From the NCBI GenBank assembly GCA_002701395.1, contig NZVC01000011.1, positions 1 through 64,000 of the forward strand: 64,000 nucleotides of DNA. Direction: 5' to 3'. The stretch comes from Maritimibacter sp. (lineage in GTDB: Bacteria > Pseudomonadota > Alphaproteobacteria > Rhodobacterales > Rhodobacteraceae). The number at the start of each line of letters is the position of its first letter. Within the stretch, counting starts at the first letter, position 1. Position numbers and translations under genes: made by a program. Below are positions 19,233-27,567 of the stretch, in pieces. A model generated the notes under the pieces. The model saw only the letters and a program-made list of their open reading frames with translations, was not told the DNA's origin and did no database searches.

Positions 19233-19804
19233 TGGTCGTTCTGTCCAAGATCTACACCCGCACCGGCGACGCCGGCGACACCGCGCTTGGCAATGGCGAA
19301 CGGGTCGCCAAGCACAGCGCGCGCGTCACGGCTTACGGCACGGTGGACGAACTGAACGCGACGCTGGGCATGGCGCGGCTGTACGCCCCCGAGGACACCG
19401 ACGGCCAGCTGTCCCGCATCCAGAACGACCTGTTCGACCTTGGCGCAGACCTGTGCCGCCCGGACATGGAAAAGGACGCCGACGCCGAGTACCCGCCGCT
19501 GCGCGTCACCGAAGCGCAGGTGAGCCGGCTGGAAACCGAGATCGACGCGATGAATGCCCGGCTGGAACCGCTGCGCAGCTTCGTCCTGCCCGGCGGCACC
19601 GCTCTTTCGGCCCACCTGCACCTGTGCCGCACCGTCGCGCGCCGGGCGGAACGGCTGACCGTGGACCTTGCCACCGGCGAACAGGTGAACCCCGCGGCGG
19701 TCAAGTATCTCAACCGCCTGTCGGACTGGTTCTTCGTCGCCGCGCGCATCGCGAACGACGACGGGCGCGCCGACGTGCTGTGGAAGCCCGGCGCAAACCG
19801 CTGA
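19232..19804 (+). CDS. Cob(I)alamin adenosyltransferase, PduO type
   Basis: The enzyme moves adenosyl from ATP to cob(I)alamin, making coenzyme B12. The 190-residue product has the PduO N-terminal ATP motif KIYTRTGDAGDTALGNG (residues 5-21), the helix TVDELNATLG, and the C-terminal signature RLSDWFFVAARI. It begins within the stop codon of the small membrane protein. No other cobalamin gene is nearby. Rhodobacterales often carry this type for methylmalonyl-CoA mutase and related enzymes. Confidence 0.9.
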   Translation: MVVLSKIYTRTGDAGDTALGNGERVAKHSARVTAYGTVDELNATLGMARLYAPEDTDGQLSRIQNDLFDLGADLCRPDMEKDADAEYPPLRVTEAQVSRLETEIDAMNARLEPLRSFVLPGGTALSAHLHLCRTVARRAERLTVDLATGEQVNPAAVKYLNRLSDWFFVAARIANDDGRADVLWKPGANR

Positions 19805-19965
19805 CCGGCGCTACCATCCCGCATGACGGGAAAACGCGGCGTTGAATGGCGTAAACGCGTCGATTTTGCCCTGTTTCCCGCGCGGCTTACCGGCTAACAC
19901 TCACCGGGAATTCGCGCCCCGGGCCGACGCAAGGGGCGCATCTAACCTAGCCTAGGGAGACACGC

Positions 19966-20724
19966 ATGAAGGTCCTCGTACCTGTGAAACGTGTGATCGA
20001 CTACAACGTGAAGGTCCGCGTGAAGGCGGATGGCACGGGCGTCGATCTCGCCAACGTCAAGATGTCCATGAACCCGTTCGACGAGATTGCCGTCGAAGAG
20101 GCGATCCGCCTGAAAGAGAAGGGCGCCGCCGAGGAAGTGGTGGCTGTCTCGATCGGCGTGAAGCAGGCGCAGGAAACCCTGCGGACCGCGCTGGCGATGG
20201 GCGCCGACCGGGCGATCCTCGTGGTTGCCGCCGACGACGTGCATCAGGACATCGAACCGCTGGCCGTCGCGAAGATCCTGAAGGGCATCGTTGACGAGGA
20301 ACAGCCGGGTCTCGTGCTGTGCGGCAAGCAGGCGATCGACAACGACATGAACGCCACGGGCCAGATGCTGTCGGCGCTGCTGGGCTGGAGCCAGGCCACC
20401 TTCGCGTCGGAAGTGAACATCGACGGCGACCATGCCAACGTCACCCGCGAGGTCGACGGCGGCCTGCAGACGATCAAGGTGAAGATGCCCGCCATCGTCA
20501 CGGTCGACCTGCGCCTGAACGAGCCGCGCTATGCCTCGCTGCCGAACATCATGAAGGCGAAGAAGAAGCCGCTGGATGAAAAGACCCCCGCCGACTACGG
20601 CGTGGACGTCGCGCCGCGGCTGGAAATCGTGAAGACCGAAGAACCGCCGGCGCGTAAAGCGGGCGAGATGGTCGGTTCGGTCGACGAACTGGTCGCGAAA
20701 CTCAAGGAAGCGGGGGCTGTGTGA
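19966..20724 (+). CDS. etfB: Electron transfer flavoprotein beta subunit
   Basis: EtfB pairs with EtfA to carry electrons from acyl-CoA dehydrogenases to ETF:quinone oxidoreductase. The 252-residue product starts [18 protein letters not shown], and contains [18 protein letters not shown] and the AMP-binding CGKQAIDND region, all standard. AGGGAGAC lies seven bases before the ATG. Its TGA overlaps the ATG of etfA by one base. Confidence 0.95.
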   Translation: MKVLVPVKRVIDYNVKVRVKADGTGVDLANVKMSMNPFDEIAVEEAIRLKEKGAAEEVVAVSIGVKQAQETLRTALAMGADRAILVVAADDVHQDIEPLAVAKILKGIVDEEQPGLVLCGKQAIDNDMNATGQMLSALLGWSQATFASEVNIDGDHANVTREVDGGLQTIKVKMPAIVTVDLRLNEPRYASLPNIMKAKKKPLDEKTPADYGVDVAPRLEIVKTEEPPARKAGEMVGSVDELVAKLKEAGAV

Positions 20725-21650
20725 TGGCTGTACTTCTTCTTGCCGAAGTCACCGGCGGCGAACTGCAACGTGACGCAACCGCCAAGGCCGTGACGGCCGC
20801 GAAACAACTGGGCGACGTGACGGTGCTGGCCGCGGGCGCCACCGCCGCCGACGCGGGCGCCGCCGCCGCCGCCATCGACGGCGTGTCGAAGGTGCTGGTC
20901 GCCGAGGATGCGTCGCTGGGGCACCGCCTTGCGGAAACCACCGCCGCGCTGCTTGCGTCGCTTGCGGGCGACTACGACCACATCGTCGCCCCGGCCACCA
21001 CCGACGCGAAGAACGTGATGCCGCGCGTCGCGGCGCTGCTGGACGTGATGATCCTGTCGGACGTCTCGGGCATCGTGGACGCCGACACCTTCGAACGCCC
21101 GATCTACGCGGGCAACGCGGTGCAGACGGTGAAATCTTCGGACGCCAAGAAGGTGATCACGATCCGCACCTCGACCTTCGACGCCGCCGGCGAGCAGGGC
21201 GCGGCCCCGGTCGAGACGGTGGGCGCCGCCGAGAACCCCGGCCTGTCGGAATGGGTCGAGGACAAGGTGGCCGAAAGCGACCGCCCCGAACTGACCTCGG
21301 CCGGCATCGTCGTGTCGGGCGGCCGCGGCGTTGGCTCGGAAGACGACTTCAAGATCATCGAGGCGCTGGCGGACAAGCTGGGCGCTGCGGTGGGCGCCTC
21401 GCGCGCGGCGGTCGACTCGGGCTATGCCCCGAACGACTGGCAGGTGGGCCAGACCGGCAAGGTCGTGGCGCCTGACCTGTACATCGCGGTCGGCATCTCG
21501 GGCGCGATCCAGCACCTTGCGGGGATGAAGGATTCCAAGGTGATCGTCGCGATCAACAAGGACGAGGAAGCGCCGATCTTCCAGGTCGCCGATTACGGCC
21601 TTGTCGCGGACCTGTTCACCGCAGTCCCGGAACTGACCGAGAAGCTTTGA
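20724..21650 (+). CDS. etfA: Electron transfer flavoprotein alpha subunit
   Basis: The 308-residue product has the C-terminal FAD-binding signature: [20 protein letters not shown], then [20 protein letters not shown] and [20 protein letters not shown]. It holds the FAD that shuttles electrons from beta-oxidation and amino-acid dehydrogenases. It is coupled to etfB. A paired hairpin repeat and a strong terminator follow. Confidence 0.95.
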   Translation: MAVLLLAEVTGGELQRDATAKAVTAAKQLGDVTVLAAGATAADAGAAAAAIDGVSKVLVAEDASLGHRLAETTAALLASLAGDYDHIVAPATTDAKNVMPRVAALLDVMILSDVSGIVDADTFERPIYAGNAVQTVKSSDAKKVITIRTSTFDAAGEQGAAPVETVGAAENPGLSEWVEDKVAESDRPELTSAGIVVSGGRGVGSEDDFKIIEALADKLGAAVGASRAAVDSGYAPNDWQVGQTGKVVAPDLYIAVGISGAIQHLAGMKDSKVIVAINKDEEAPIFQVADYGLVADLFTAVPELTEKL

Positions 21651-21658
21651 TCCGGTGA

Positions 21659-21716
21659 GGATGGGGTAAACCCCCATCCGACAAGCCATAACGTAGGATG
21701 GGGTTCCACCCCATCC
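21659..21716 (+). repeat. Tandem GGATGGGG hairpins after etfA
   Basis: GGATGGGG/CCCCATCC closes a 5-base loop at 21659-21679, and GGATGGGGT/ACCCCATCC closes a 3-base loop at 21696-21716. The arms are the same in both, so each left arm can pair with either right arm. A GTAGGATGGG-type palindrome is, from memory, a frequent intergenic repeat in Rhodobacterales. Confidence 0.75.
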
Positions 21717-21719
21717 CGG

Positions 21720-21746
21720 AAGGTCCGCCAAAACGGCGGGCCTTTT
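21720..21746 (+). terminator. Rho-independent terminator after etfBA
   Basis: GGTCCGCC (21722-21729) pairs with GGCGGGCC (21735-21742), one G-T pair, loop AAAAC, then TTTT. It follows the tandem hairpins and lies just before the end of idi on the other strand. Confidence 0.8.
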
Positions 21747-21757
21747 GCGTTGTGCGT

Positions 21758-22285
21758 TCAGCGCCCCGCTGAACCGAAGATCCGGGCGGCATGATCCTCA
21801 AGGTAGATCCGCAGCCACGGCGTGAACCGCGCGGGATCTGCCGCGATCTCGGCCCGCAGCGCATCCAGCGTCACCCAGCGCACCTCGGCCACTTCGTCCG
21901 GGTTGGGCGCCACGGGCAGGTCGGCACCGGTGTCGCACACGAACACCTGCACCACCTCGTCCTCGACCATGCCATTGCCGACATCGGCGCGATACCGCAC
22001 CTCGCCGCGGTGGATCGGCGTCAGCCCCGCGATCCCCAATTCCTGCTGCAACCGCCGCACGGCGCAGTCAGTGTCGGACTCCTGCCAATGCGGGTGCGTA
22101 CAGCAGGTGTTCGCCCAAAGCCCGGGCGTATGGTACTTGCCCAGCGCGCGGCGCTGCAGCAGCACCCGGTCGCCGTCCAGCACGAAAACCGACACCGCCT
22201 TGTGCCGCAGCCCCTGTCGGTGCGCGGCCAGCTTGTCCACCGCCATCAGTTCGCCGTTCACCCAGGCCGGGATCATGTCCTGCAT
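21758..22285 (-). CDS. idi: Isopentenyl-diphosphate delta-isomerase type I
   Basis: The enzyme interconverts IPP and DMAPP for isoprenoid synthesis (carotenoids, quinones, hopanoids). The start MQDMIPAWVNGELMAV at 22285 matches the usual beginning of Rhodobacterales Idi and gives ~175 residues; the frame extends to 22336 without family-like sequence. The catalytic Cys is in NTCCTHP and the metal ligands include the Glu of VEDEVVQVF, inside a NUDIX fold. In photosynthetic relatives idi sits in the bch/crt cluster; none is seen here. Confidence 0.93.
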   Translation of the reverse strand: MQDMIPAWVNGELMAVDKLAAHRQGLRHKAVSVFVLDGDRVLLQRRALGKYHTPGLWANTCCTHPHWQESDTDCAVRRLQQELGIAGLTPIHRGEVRYRADVGNGMVEDEVVQVFVCDTGADLPVAPNPDEVAEVRWVTLDALRAEIAADPARFTPWLRIYLEDHAARIFGSAGR

Positions 22286-22452
22286 CGCGCCGCCAGATAC
22301 GCCATGCCGCGCGGTATCGCCAGAGATCCCGGTCACTTCGCCGCATGGGGCGCCCTTGATCTTGGGCGGGATACGGGGAATCGTCGGCAGCGCGCGACAG
22401 CCAAGTACATGGGCCGCACCGGCCCCCGAAGGACGCGAAAAGCGAGGACCTC

Positions 22453-22911
22453 ATGAAACGCCTAGCCAATTCCCTTCTGGCCGCCAGCCTTCTGGCCGCC
22501 CCCGCCACCGCGCAGGACCTGTCCGAACAGGCCGCCTACGCCGCCGAAAGCTTCGGCCAATGCGCGACCTGCCACGTCATCGCCGACGACTCGGGCGAGG
22601 TGCTTTACGGCAATCGGGGCAAGGTCGGTCCCAACCTGCACTGTGTGGTTGGCCGCACCGCCGGCAGCTATGACGGCTTCCGCTATGGCAAGTCGATGGC
22701 CGAGGCGGGAGAGGCCGGCCTTGTGTGGGACGCCGAGAACCTTGCCGCGTACCTGCTGGACCCCAAGGATTATCTTGCCGAGTACCTCGACGATCCGCGG
22801 GCCCGGTCGAAGATGACCTTCAAGGTCCGCGCCGACAACTCCGAGGACAAATCGGTCGAAGAGGTCGCCGCCGCCTTCGCCGCGCTTCTGGCCGAATCCT
22901 GCGCCGACTGA
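22453..22911 (+). CDS. Exported class I cytochrome c
   Basis: The 152-residue product has a signal peptide (cleavage after ATAQ, residue 21), a haem site CATCH at about 37-41, and the distal Met ligand in SKMTFKV near 122. The spacing between the two and the GPNLHCVVGRTAG and GLVWDAENLAAYLLDPKDYL stretches fit the mitochondrial-type cytochrome c2 family. It would carry electrons in the periplasm between the bc1 complex and oxidases. It is alone, convergent with the DUF6473 gene 11 bases away. Confidence 0.92.
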   Translation: MKRLANSLLAASLLAAPATAQDLSEQAAYAAESFGQCATCHVIADDSGEVLYGNRGKVGPNLHCVVGRTAGSYDGFRYGKSMAEAGEAGLVWDAENLAAYLLDPKDYLAEYLDDPRARSKMTFKVRADNSEDKSVEEVAAAFAALLAESCAD

Positions 22912-22921
22912 CCCCGTCCGG

Positions 22922-23764
22922 TCACAACATCGATTTCAGCACCGGCGCCAATGCCCGAGCAGCGCGCCGGTGCACCACCGGTCCCAGCATTTCCTCTGCC
23001 GCGGCGCGCTCGCCCTCGGCAAAATGCATCTCGTCCATGCCGCTGCGCCGTTCCGGCGCCGAGGCGACGACCTCGACCACCTTCGTGACCTTCCCTTCCA
23101 GTGACATCAGCATCGGCCGGTCGATGAACAGCGGATCGCCGCAGGCCAGCTCGTGCTGCCCGAAATTGCGGTCGTCGTCTTCCAGCGGCGGATGATCGGA
23201 CAGCCACAACAACACGACCGGCCGCTCGATCTGCGACAACAGCATGCGCATCCGCGCCAGCCACGCTTCTTTCAGTTCCCCCCGCAGCATCGCGAACTTC
23301 TCAGGCGAGATGTCCTTCAGCGTCTGCAGCATGTGGCGCGTGAAGCTGAACTCGGTAAAGTCGACCTCGGGGTAAATCTTGTGCAACAGCGTCGACGCCC
23401 GCAGGAAACGGTCGTTGCGGCGCGGGTGCACCGCGTAAAAGCGGTTCGACATGTTCTGCGCGCCCATCACCTGCATCACCGCGACCTGCGACTTGTTGCA
23501 GATCTCCAGCAGGGTCTTGTCGTTAAAATAGGCGTCGATCCCGGCGTTGATACAGCCAAGGTTCACGCCCCGGATTCCCAGTTCCACCTCGACCAGCGCC
23601 GGAAACGGCGTGTCGATGAATTTGCCATAGGTTTCCGTTCCGCCAAGATAGGCGACGAAGTCTCCCTCCAGCCGCCGTCGCGGTCCGCGAAAAAGCTGTT
23701 TCGACGCGCCGTACCGGCACGGGAAGTAATCGAGAGCCGGTCGTTCGAGATTGCCGTAGTTCAT
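22922..23764 (-). CDS. DUF6473 family protein
   Basis: The start MNYGNLERPALDYFPCRYG at 23764 is taken because it matches the known family beginning; a longer frame exists. The ~280 residues contain FVAYLGGTETYGKFIDTPFP, then GAQNMSNRFYAVHPRRNDRF and FTEFSFTRHML, the conserved blocks of this Rhodobacterales family. The fold is related to SGNH-like or sulfotransferase-like proteins in surface polysaccharide contexts, but no activity is established. It stands alone between cytochrome c and the hydroxybutyryl-CoA dehydrogenase. Confidence 0.85.
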   Translation of the reverse strand: MNYGNLERPALDYFPCRYGASKQLFRGPRRRLEGDFVAYLGGTETYGKFIDTPFPALVEVELGIRGVNLGCINAGIDAYFNDKTLLEICNKSQVAVMQVMGAQNMSNRFYAVHPRRNDRFLRASTLLHKIYPEVDFTEFSFTRHMLQTLKDISPEKFAMLRGELKEAWLARMRMLLSQIERPVVLLWLSDHPPLEDDDRNFGQHELACGDPLFIDRPMLMSLEGKVTKVVEVVASAPERRSGMDEMHFAEGERAAAEEMLGPVVHRRAARALAPVLKSML

Positions 23765-23939
23765 TGCACCCCACTTCTGAAAGTGATCCACCCGCGACCG
23801 GATTCGCACAAACTCCTTGCCATCTGCCTAAGCCGTGCATTTGTCTCGAATTGCCGCGCGGCATCCCGGGGCATTCGCCCTTGCAGTGCCGCGAAGGCGG
23901 CGCATATGGTCCCGGCGACAACCCGAAGGAGCGGCGAGC

Positions 23940-24815
23940 ATGGAAATCAAGCGGATCGGCGTGATCGGCGCAGGCCAGATGGGCAACGGGATCGCGCATG
24001 TCATGGCGCTCGCGGGGTACGAGGTGCTGCTGACCGACATCAGCGAGGACGCACTGTCCGCAGCGGTGTCGCTGGTGTCGAAGAACCTCGACCGGCAGGT
24101 CTCGAAGGACCGTATCTCCGCGGACGAGAAGCAGGCCGCGATGGACCGGATCTCGACCACGTTGAAACTGCCCGACCTCGGCGGCACCGACCTTGTGATC
24201 GAGGCGGCGACCGAACGCGAAACCGTCAAGCAGGCGATCTTCGAAGACCTCGTGCCGCATCTGCAGGCGCACACGATCCTGACCTCGAACACCTCATCAA
24301 TCTCGATCACCCGCCTTGCCAGCCGCACCGACCGCCCGGAAAAATTCATGGGCTTTCACTTCATGAACCCGGTCCCGGTGATGCAGCTGGTCGAGCTGAT
24401 CCGCGGCATCGCCACGGACGAGCCGACATACAAGGCCTGCCTCGCCGTGGTCGAAAGCCTCGGCAAATCCGCCGCCTCGGCAGAGGATTTCCCGGCCTTC
24501 ATCGTAAACCGCATCCTGATCCCGATGATCAACGAAGCGGTCTACACCCTCTACGAAGGCGTGGGATCGGTGAAATCCATCGACACCTCGATGAAACTCG
24601 GCGCCAACCATCCGATGGGGCCGCTGGAACTGGCCGATTTCATCGGGCTGGACACCTGTCTTGCCATCATGAACGTGCTGCACGACGGGCTGGCGGACAC
24701 CAAGTACCGCCCCTGCCCGCTGCTGGTGAAATACGTCGAAGCCGGCTGGCTCGGCCGGAAAACCCAACGCGGCTTCTACGACTACCGCGGCGAAACGCCG
24801 GTCCCGACGCGCTGA
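23940..24815 (+). CDS. 3-hydroxybutyryl-CoA dehydrogenase
   Basis: The enzyme oxidises or forms 3-hydroxyacyl-CoA with NAD(P). The ATG at 23940 has AAGGAG ten bases upstream. The 291-residue product has the Rossmann start RIGVIGAGQMGNGIAHV, the catalytic His in KFMGFHFMNPVPVMQLVE, and the C-terminal helix FIVNRILIPMINEAV. The small monofunctional size points to the Hbd/FadB2 type. It works with electron-transfer flavoprotein in fatty-acid or polyhydroxybutyrate metabolism, though etfBA is 2.3 kb away in a separate operon. Confidence 0.92.
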   Translation: MEIKRIGVIGAGQMGNGIAHVMALAGYEVLLTDISEDALSAAVSLVSKNLDRQVSKDRISADEKQAAMDRISTTLKLPDLGGTDLVIEAATERETVKQAIFEDLVPHLQAHTILTSNTSSISITRLASRTDRPEKFMGFHFMNPVPVMQLVELIRGIATDEPTYKACLAVVESLGKSAASAEDFPAFIVNRILIPMINEAVYTLYEGVGSVKSIDTSMKLGANHPMGPLELADFIGLDTCLAIMNVLHDGLADTKYRPCPLLVKYVEAGWLGRKTQRGFYDYRGETPVPTR

Positions 24816-24822
24816 CAAAAAA

Positions 24823-24857
24823 AGCCCCGACCATCACGGCCGGGGCTTCTTCTCTTT
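24823..24857 (+). terminator. Terminator after 3-hydroxybutyryl-CoA dehydrogenase
   Basis: AGCCCCG (24823-24829) pairs with CGGGGCT (24841-24847), flanked by an A-run before and TCTTCTCTTT after. The pyrimidine tract is the start of repeat copy 3. Confidence 0.8.
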
Positions 24858-24900
24858 CCAAGTACCTCGGGGGAGGCCGCAGGCCGGGGGCAGAGCCCCC
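24847..24900 (+). repeat. Two-hairpin convergent-gene element, copy 3
   Basis: TTCTTCTCTTT, then TACCTCGGGGGAG. Hairpin 1 is GGCC/GGCC with loop GCA (24875-24885), hairpin 2 is GGGGGC/GCCCCC with loop AGA (24886-24900). Further on, GCGCACC GGCT GGTGCG and GGGCAGAGCCC at 24914-24944 look like a second, partial copy. It lies between the dehydrogenase and the ferredoxin gene on the opposite strand. Confidence 0.83.
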
Positions 24901-24959
24901 TTTATCCCTCACCTTGCGCACCGGCTGGTGCGACGGGCAGAGCCCCCCACCCGCCAGCG

Positions 24960-25283
24960 TCAGATCTGCGCTTCGGGCAGGTGCACGACCATGCCGTTCA
25001 GCGCCGGGCGGACCGCGATCTGGCAGCACAGGCGGCTCGACGGCTTCACCTCGCAGGCGGCGAAATCCAGCATCTCTGACTCTTCCTCGCCAGCCCCACC
25101 CACCTCGGGCAGGAACGTATCCTCGACATAGCCATGACAGGTTGCACAAGCGAGAGAGCCGCCGCATTCGCCACGGATACCCTCGACGTCGTTGTCCCGC
25201 GCGATCTGCATCAGCGTCGCGCCCTCGGCGGCCTGCACGGTGATGCGCTTGCCGCAGGCTTCCACGAAAGTCACTTCGATCAT
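24960..25283 (-). CDS. 2Fe-2S ferredoxin (adrenodoxin/putidaredoxin type)
   Basis: The ~107-residue product has the vertebrate-type ferredoxin ligands: Cys in RGECGGSLACATCHGY (C-x5-C-x2-C) and a last Cys in SRLCCQIAV. It would feed electrons to the P450 encoded just upstream; the genes are 11 bases apart and transcribed together. Two ATG codons lie side by side; the second (25283) has the better distance to GGAG. No ferredoxin reductase is adjacent. Confidence 0.92.
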   Translation of the reverse strand: MIEVTFVEACGKRITVQAAEGATLMQIARDNDVEGIRGECGGSLACATCHGYVEDTFLPEVGGAGEEESEMLDFAACEVKPSSRLCCQIAVRPALNGMVVHLPEAQI

Positions 25284-25294
25284 CATGCTCTCCT

Positions 25295-26470
25295 TCAGTT
25301 CAGCCGCACCGGCAGGTTCAGCGGCCCGCGGAAGCCGAAGCCCTTCCAGACCACGTCCTCGGGCGTCACCAGCTCCATGTTCGGGAAGCGGTCAAAGATC
25401 AGCGGCAGCATGATCTTACCCAGCATCATCCGCGCAAGATGCGTGCCAAGACAGTGATGCGGCCCGCTGCCGAAGCTTTGGTGCGAGCTGCGCTTGCGGA
25501 ACACGTCGAACCGGTCGCCGTTCTCGAACAGATCCTCGTCGCGGTTGGCGCTGGCCTGCACGGTCATCACCACATCGCCCTTCGGAATGTCGAAGCCCCG
25601 GATCTGCGTGTCCTCTGTCACCAGCCGCGAACTGACCTGGATAGGCGCGACCCAGCGGACGCCTTCCTCGAACGCCAGCCCCCAGTCGCCGCTTTCCTTC
25701 AGCGCCTGAAGCTGGTCGGGGTTGGTCAGAAGGCCGTACAGGATCGTCAGCAGCGCGTCGCGCGGCTCGTTGATGCCGCCGCCGATGGCGATCTTGATGT
25801 TCGCCACCACCTGGCTCATCTCGATGGGGTTTTCGGCATTCAGCATCACCGATAGCGCGGATTGGTCCGGCTCTTGGCGGGCGGTGGGGGCCTGCCGGTT
25901 GATCTCGGATACGATCTGGTCATGCGCAAGGTCCGAGCGTTCGAACAGCTTCGGATCCCAGCCGAAGTTCCCCGCGCCATCGATCAGCGCCTGGCTCCAG
26001 AACTGCATGTCCTCATCCGACGCGCCCGGAATGCCAAGGATCACGGCAAGAATGCGGGCCGACAGCGGACCGGCCAGCGCCGGAAACAGGTCGACGACCT
26101 CGTCGCGCGGCAACCGGTCAAGATAGTCGTTCGCCAGCTGCTCATAGGCCGGACCCCACAGGCCCTTCAGGTTCTTCGGGCTGAACGTCGGCGCCATCGC
26201 CATCCGCTCGGCCTTGTGGTCCGGTCCGTCCTTCCGCATCAGCGTCTGGGCGTGGAACGCGCGCTCCATCGGCGTGTTGGGGTCGTTCGAGCTGAACAGG
26301 TCGGGGTTGTCCTTCACCGCGCGGGCGTCTTCCGCCCGGGTCAGAAGGGTACGGCCGACCGACGCGACCCGCAGCACGGGGCTTTCCGCCCGCATCTTCC
26401 GGTAAACCGGATACGGGTTCGCCGTCAGCTCGGGAATCGTGATGGTGTCGTCATATGGCGCAAGTGCCAT
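25295..26470 (-). CDS. Cytochrome P450
   Basis: A soluble bacterial P450 of 391 residues. The haem-binding loop is FGSGPHHCLGTHLAR near 337-351 with the thiolate Cys, and the ExxR motif is in FEEGVRWV. The oxygen-activating I-helix is unusual: IAIGGGINEPRDALL has Asn-Glu-Pro-Arg-Asp where most P450s have an acid/alcohol pair ending in Thr. The substrate is unknown. The partner ferredoxin follows, and a LysR regulator is divergent 112 bases away, so this looks like a small inducible oxidation module. Confidence 0.93.
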   Translation of the reverse strand: MALAPYDDTITIPELTANPYPVYRKMRAESPVLRVASVGRTLLTRAEDARAVKDNPDLFSSNDPNTPMERAFHAQTLMRKDGPDHKAERMAMAPTFSPKNLKGLWGPAYEQLANDYLDRLPRDEVVDLFPALAGPLSARILAVILGIPGASDEDMQFWSQALIDGAGNFGWDPKLFERSDLAHDQIVSEINRQAPTARQEPDQSALSVMLNAENPIEMSQVVANIKIAIGGGINEPRDALLTILYGLLTNPDQLQALKESGDWGLAFEEGVRWVAPIQVSSRLVTEDTQIRGFDIPKGDVVMTVQASANRDEDLFENGDRFDVFRKRSSHQSFGSGPHHCLGTHLARMMLGKIMLPLIFDRFPNMELVTPEDVVWKGFGFRGPLNLPVRLN

Positions 26471-26536
26471 GCTGCCCTCCTCCTTGGCGTTCTGGCTATG
26501 GCGGACGAGCTAATTCGCCAGACCCCCACATGACAA

Positions 26537-26578
26537 TCCGATGGAATTGATCTAGAACATCGGAAAATCCGATAGGAT
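26537..26578. promoter_or_regulatory. Candidate LysR-type operator in the P450/LysR gap
   Basis: CCGAT (26538-26542) and ATCGG (26559-26563) form an inverted repeat with a 16-base spacer, and ATCCGAT recurs at 26567-26573, just before the LysR start. This layout, an inverted repeat plus a second half-site, is usual for LysR-type regulators in divergent promoters. Confidence 0.45.
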
Positions 26579-26582
26579 AGGC

Positions 26583-27485
26583 ATGTCAGACGCTTACACC
26601 ATTGATTTCGCCGCACTTCGGACCCTGCGGCTGGTCCATGAAAAGGGCAGCTTCACCGCCGCGGCAGAGGCCTTGGGCACGAACCAGTCCGCCGTCAGCT
26701 ACACCGTGGACAAGCTGCGCCGCGCGCTTGGCGATCCTTTGTTCGTGCGGCAAGGCGGCGGCATCGCCCCCACCGAACGCTGCACGACCGTCATCGCATC
26801 GGCGATCCGCCTGCTGGACGAGTTCGAAACACTGGCCGCCCCGCCCGAGTTCGACCCGGCCCACGCGCGCCAGACCGTGACCATCGCCTGCAATTACTAC
26901 GAACGCGTCCTGATCGCCCCCCATGTGATCCGCCGTCTGCGGCGCGACGCGCCGGGCTTGCGCGTCGATCTGATCAACTCGTCCGCACAGGGGCGCCTGC
27001 AACTCAAGCGCGCCGAGGCCGACCTGCTGATCGGGCCGCTCCGCCCGGACGAGGACGGGTTCTACTGCCGCAACCTGCTGGACGACCGCTACGTCTGCAT
27101 CGCCGACCCCAACAACCCGCTGTGCGACAAGCCGCTGACGCTGGACTCCTACGCTGCCGCCCGCCACGCGGTCGTGACCTACGGCGGCACATGGAAATCC
27201 GGCTATCTGCAAGAGCTGGAAGCGCGGCGCATCGAGCTGAACACGGTGTTCCGCCTGCCCAGCCCGGCGGGGATCGAATCCATCGTCGCCGGCACGGACG
27301 TCGTCTCGACGATTCCCCGGCGCCTTGCCGGAACGCTGGGCCCGGCGGTCCGCATCCTGGACTGCCCCTGCCCGGCCCCGTTCGAGATCGATCTGGTCTG
27401 GACAACGCGAACCCACGCCTCGCCGATGCACGCATGGCTGCGCGGCGTGATTGCCGCCGCGGTCCGCGCCGCTTACCCCGGCTGA
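26583..27485 (+). CDS. LysR-family transcriptional regulator
   Basis: The 300-residue product has the N-terminal LysR winged helix (FTAAAEALGTNQSAVSYTVD and KLRRALGDPLFVR, residues ~22-55) and a C-terminal substrate-binding domain. In the region VTIACNYYERVLIAP the effector domain begins. It is divergent from the P450-ferredoxin pair and probably controls it together with its own gene; the inducer would be the P450 substrate or its precursor. Repeat copy 4 follows the stop codon by eight bases. Confidence 0.92.
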   Translation: MSDAYTIDFAALRTLRLVHEKGSFTAAAEALGTNQSAVSYTVDKLRRALGDPLFVRQGGGIAPTERCTTVIASAIRLLDEFETLAAPPEFDPAHARQTVTIACNYYERVLIAPHVIRRLRRDAPGLRVDLINSSAQGRLQLKRAEADLLIGPLRPDEDGFYCRNLLDDRYVCIADPNNPLCDKPLTLDSYAAARHAVVTYGGTWKSGYLQELEARRIELNTVFRLPSPAGIESIVAGTDVVSTIPRRLAGTLGPAVRILDCPCPAPFEIDLVWTTRTHASPMHAWLRGVIAAAVRAAYPG

Positions 27486-27492
27486 CCGATCC

Positions 27493-27553
27493 CTTTCTTC
27501 TGTCCGGAAATATCCCGGGGAAGTCACACGCAGTGTGACTGGGGCAGAGCCCC
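27493..27553 (+). repeat. Two-hairpin convergent-gene element, copy 4
   Basis: TTTCTTCTGTCCGGAAATAT and CCCGGGG form the variant lead sequence. Hairpin 1 is AGTCACAC/GTGTGACT with loop GCA, hairpin 2 is GGGGC/GCCCC with loop AGA. It lies between the LysR gene and the acyltransferase gene on the other strand. Confidence 0.85.
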
Positions 27554-27567
27554 GGCAGCGCCCGCGA

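Noticed and set aside
19817-19831. TCCCG/CGGGA hairpin after the adenosyltransferase gene as a terminator
   Set aside because: The stem is only five base pairs and is followed by A residues rather than a T-run.
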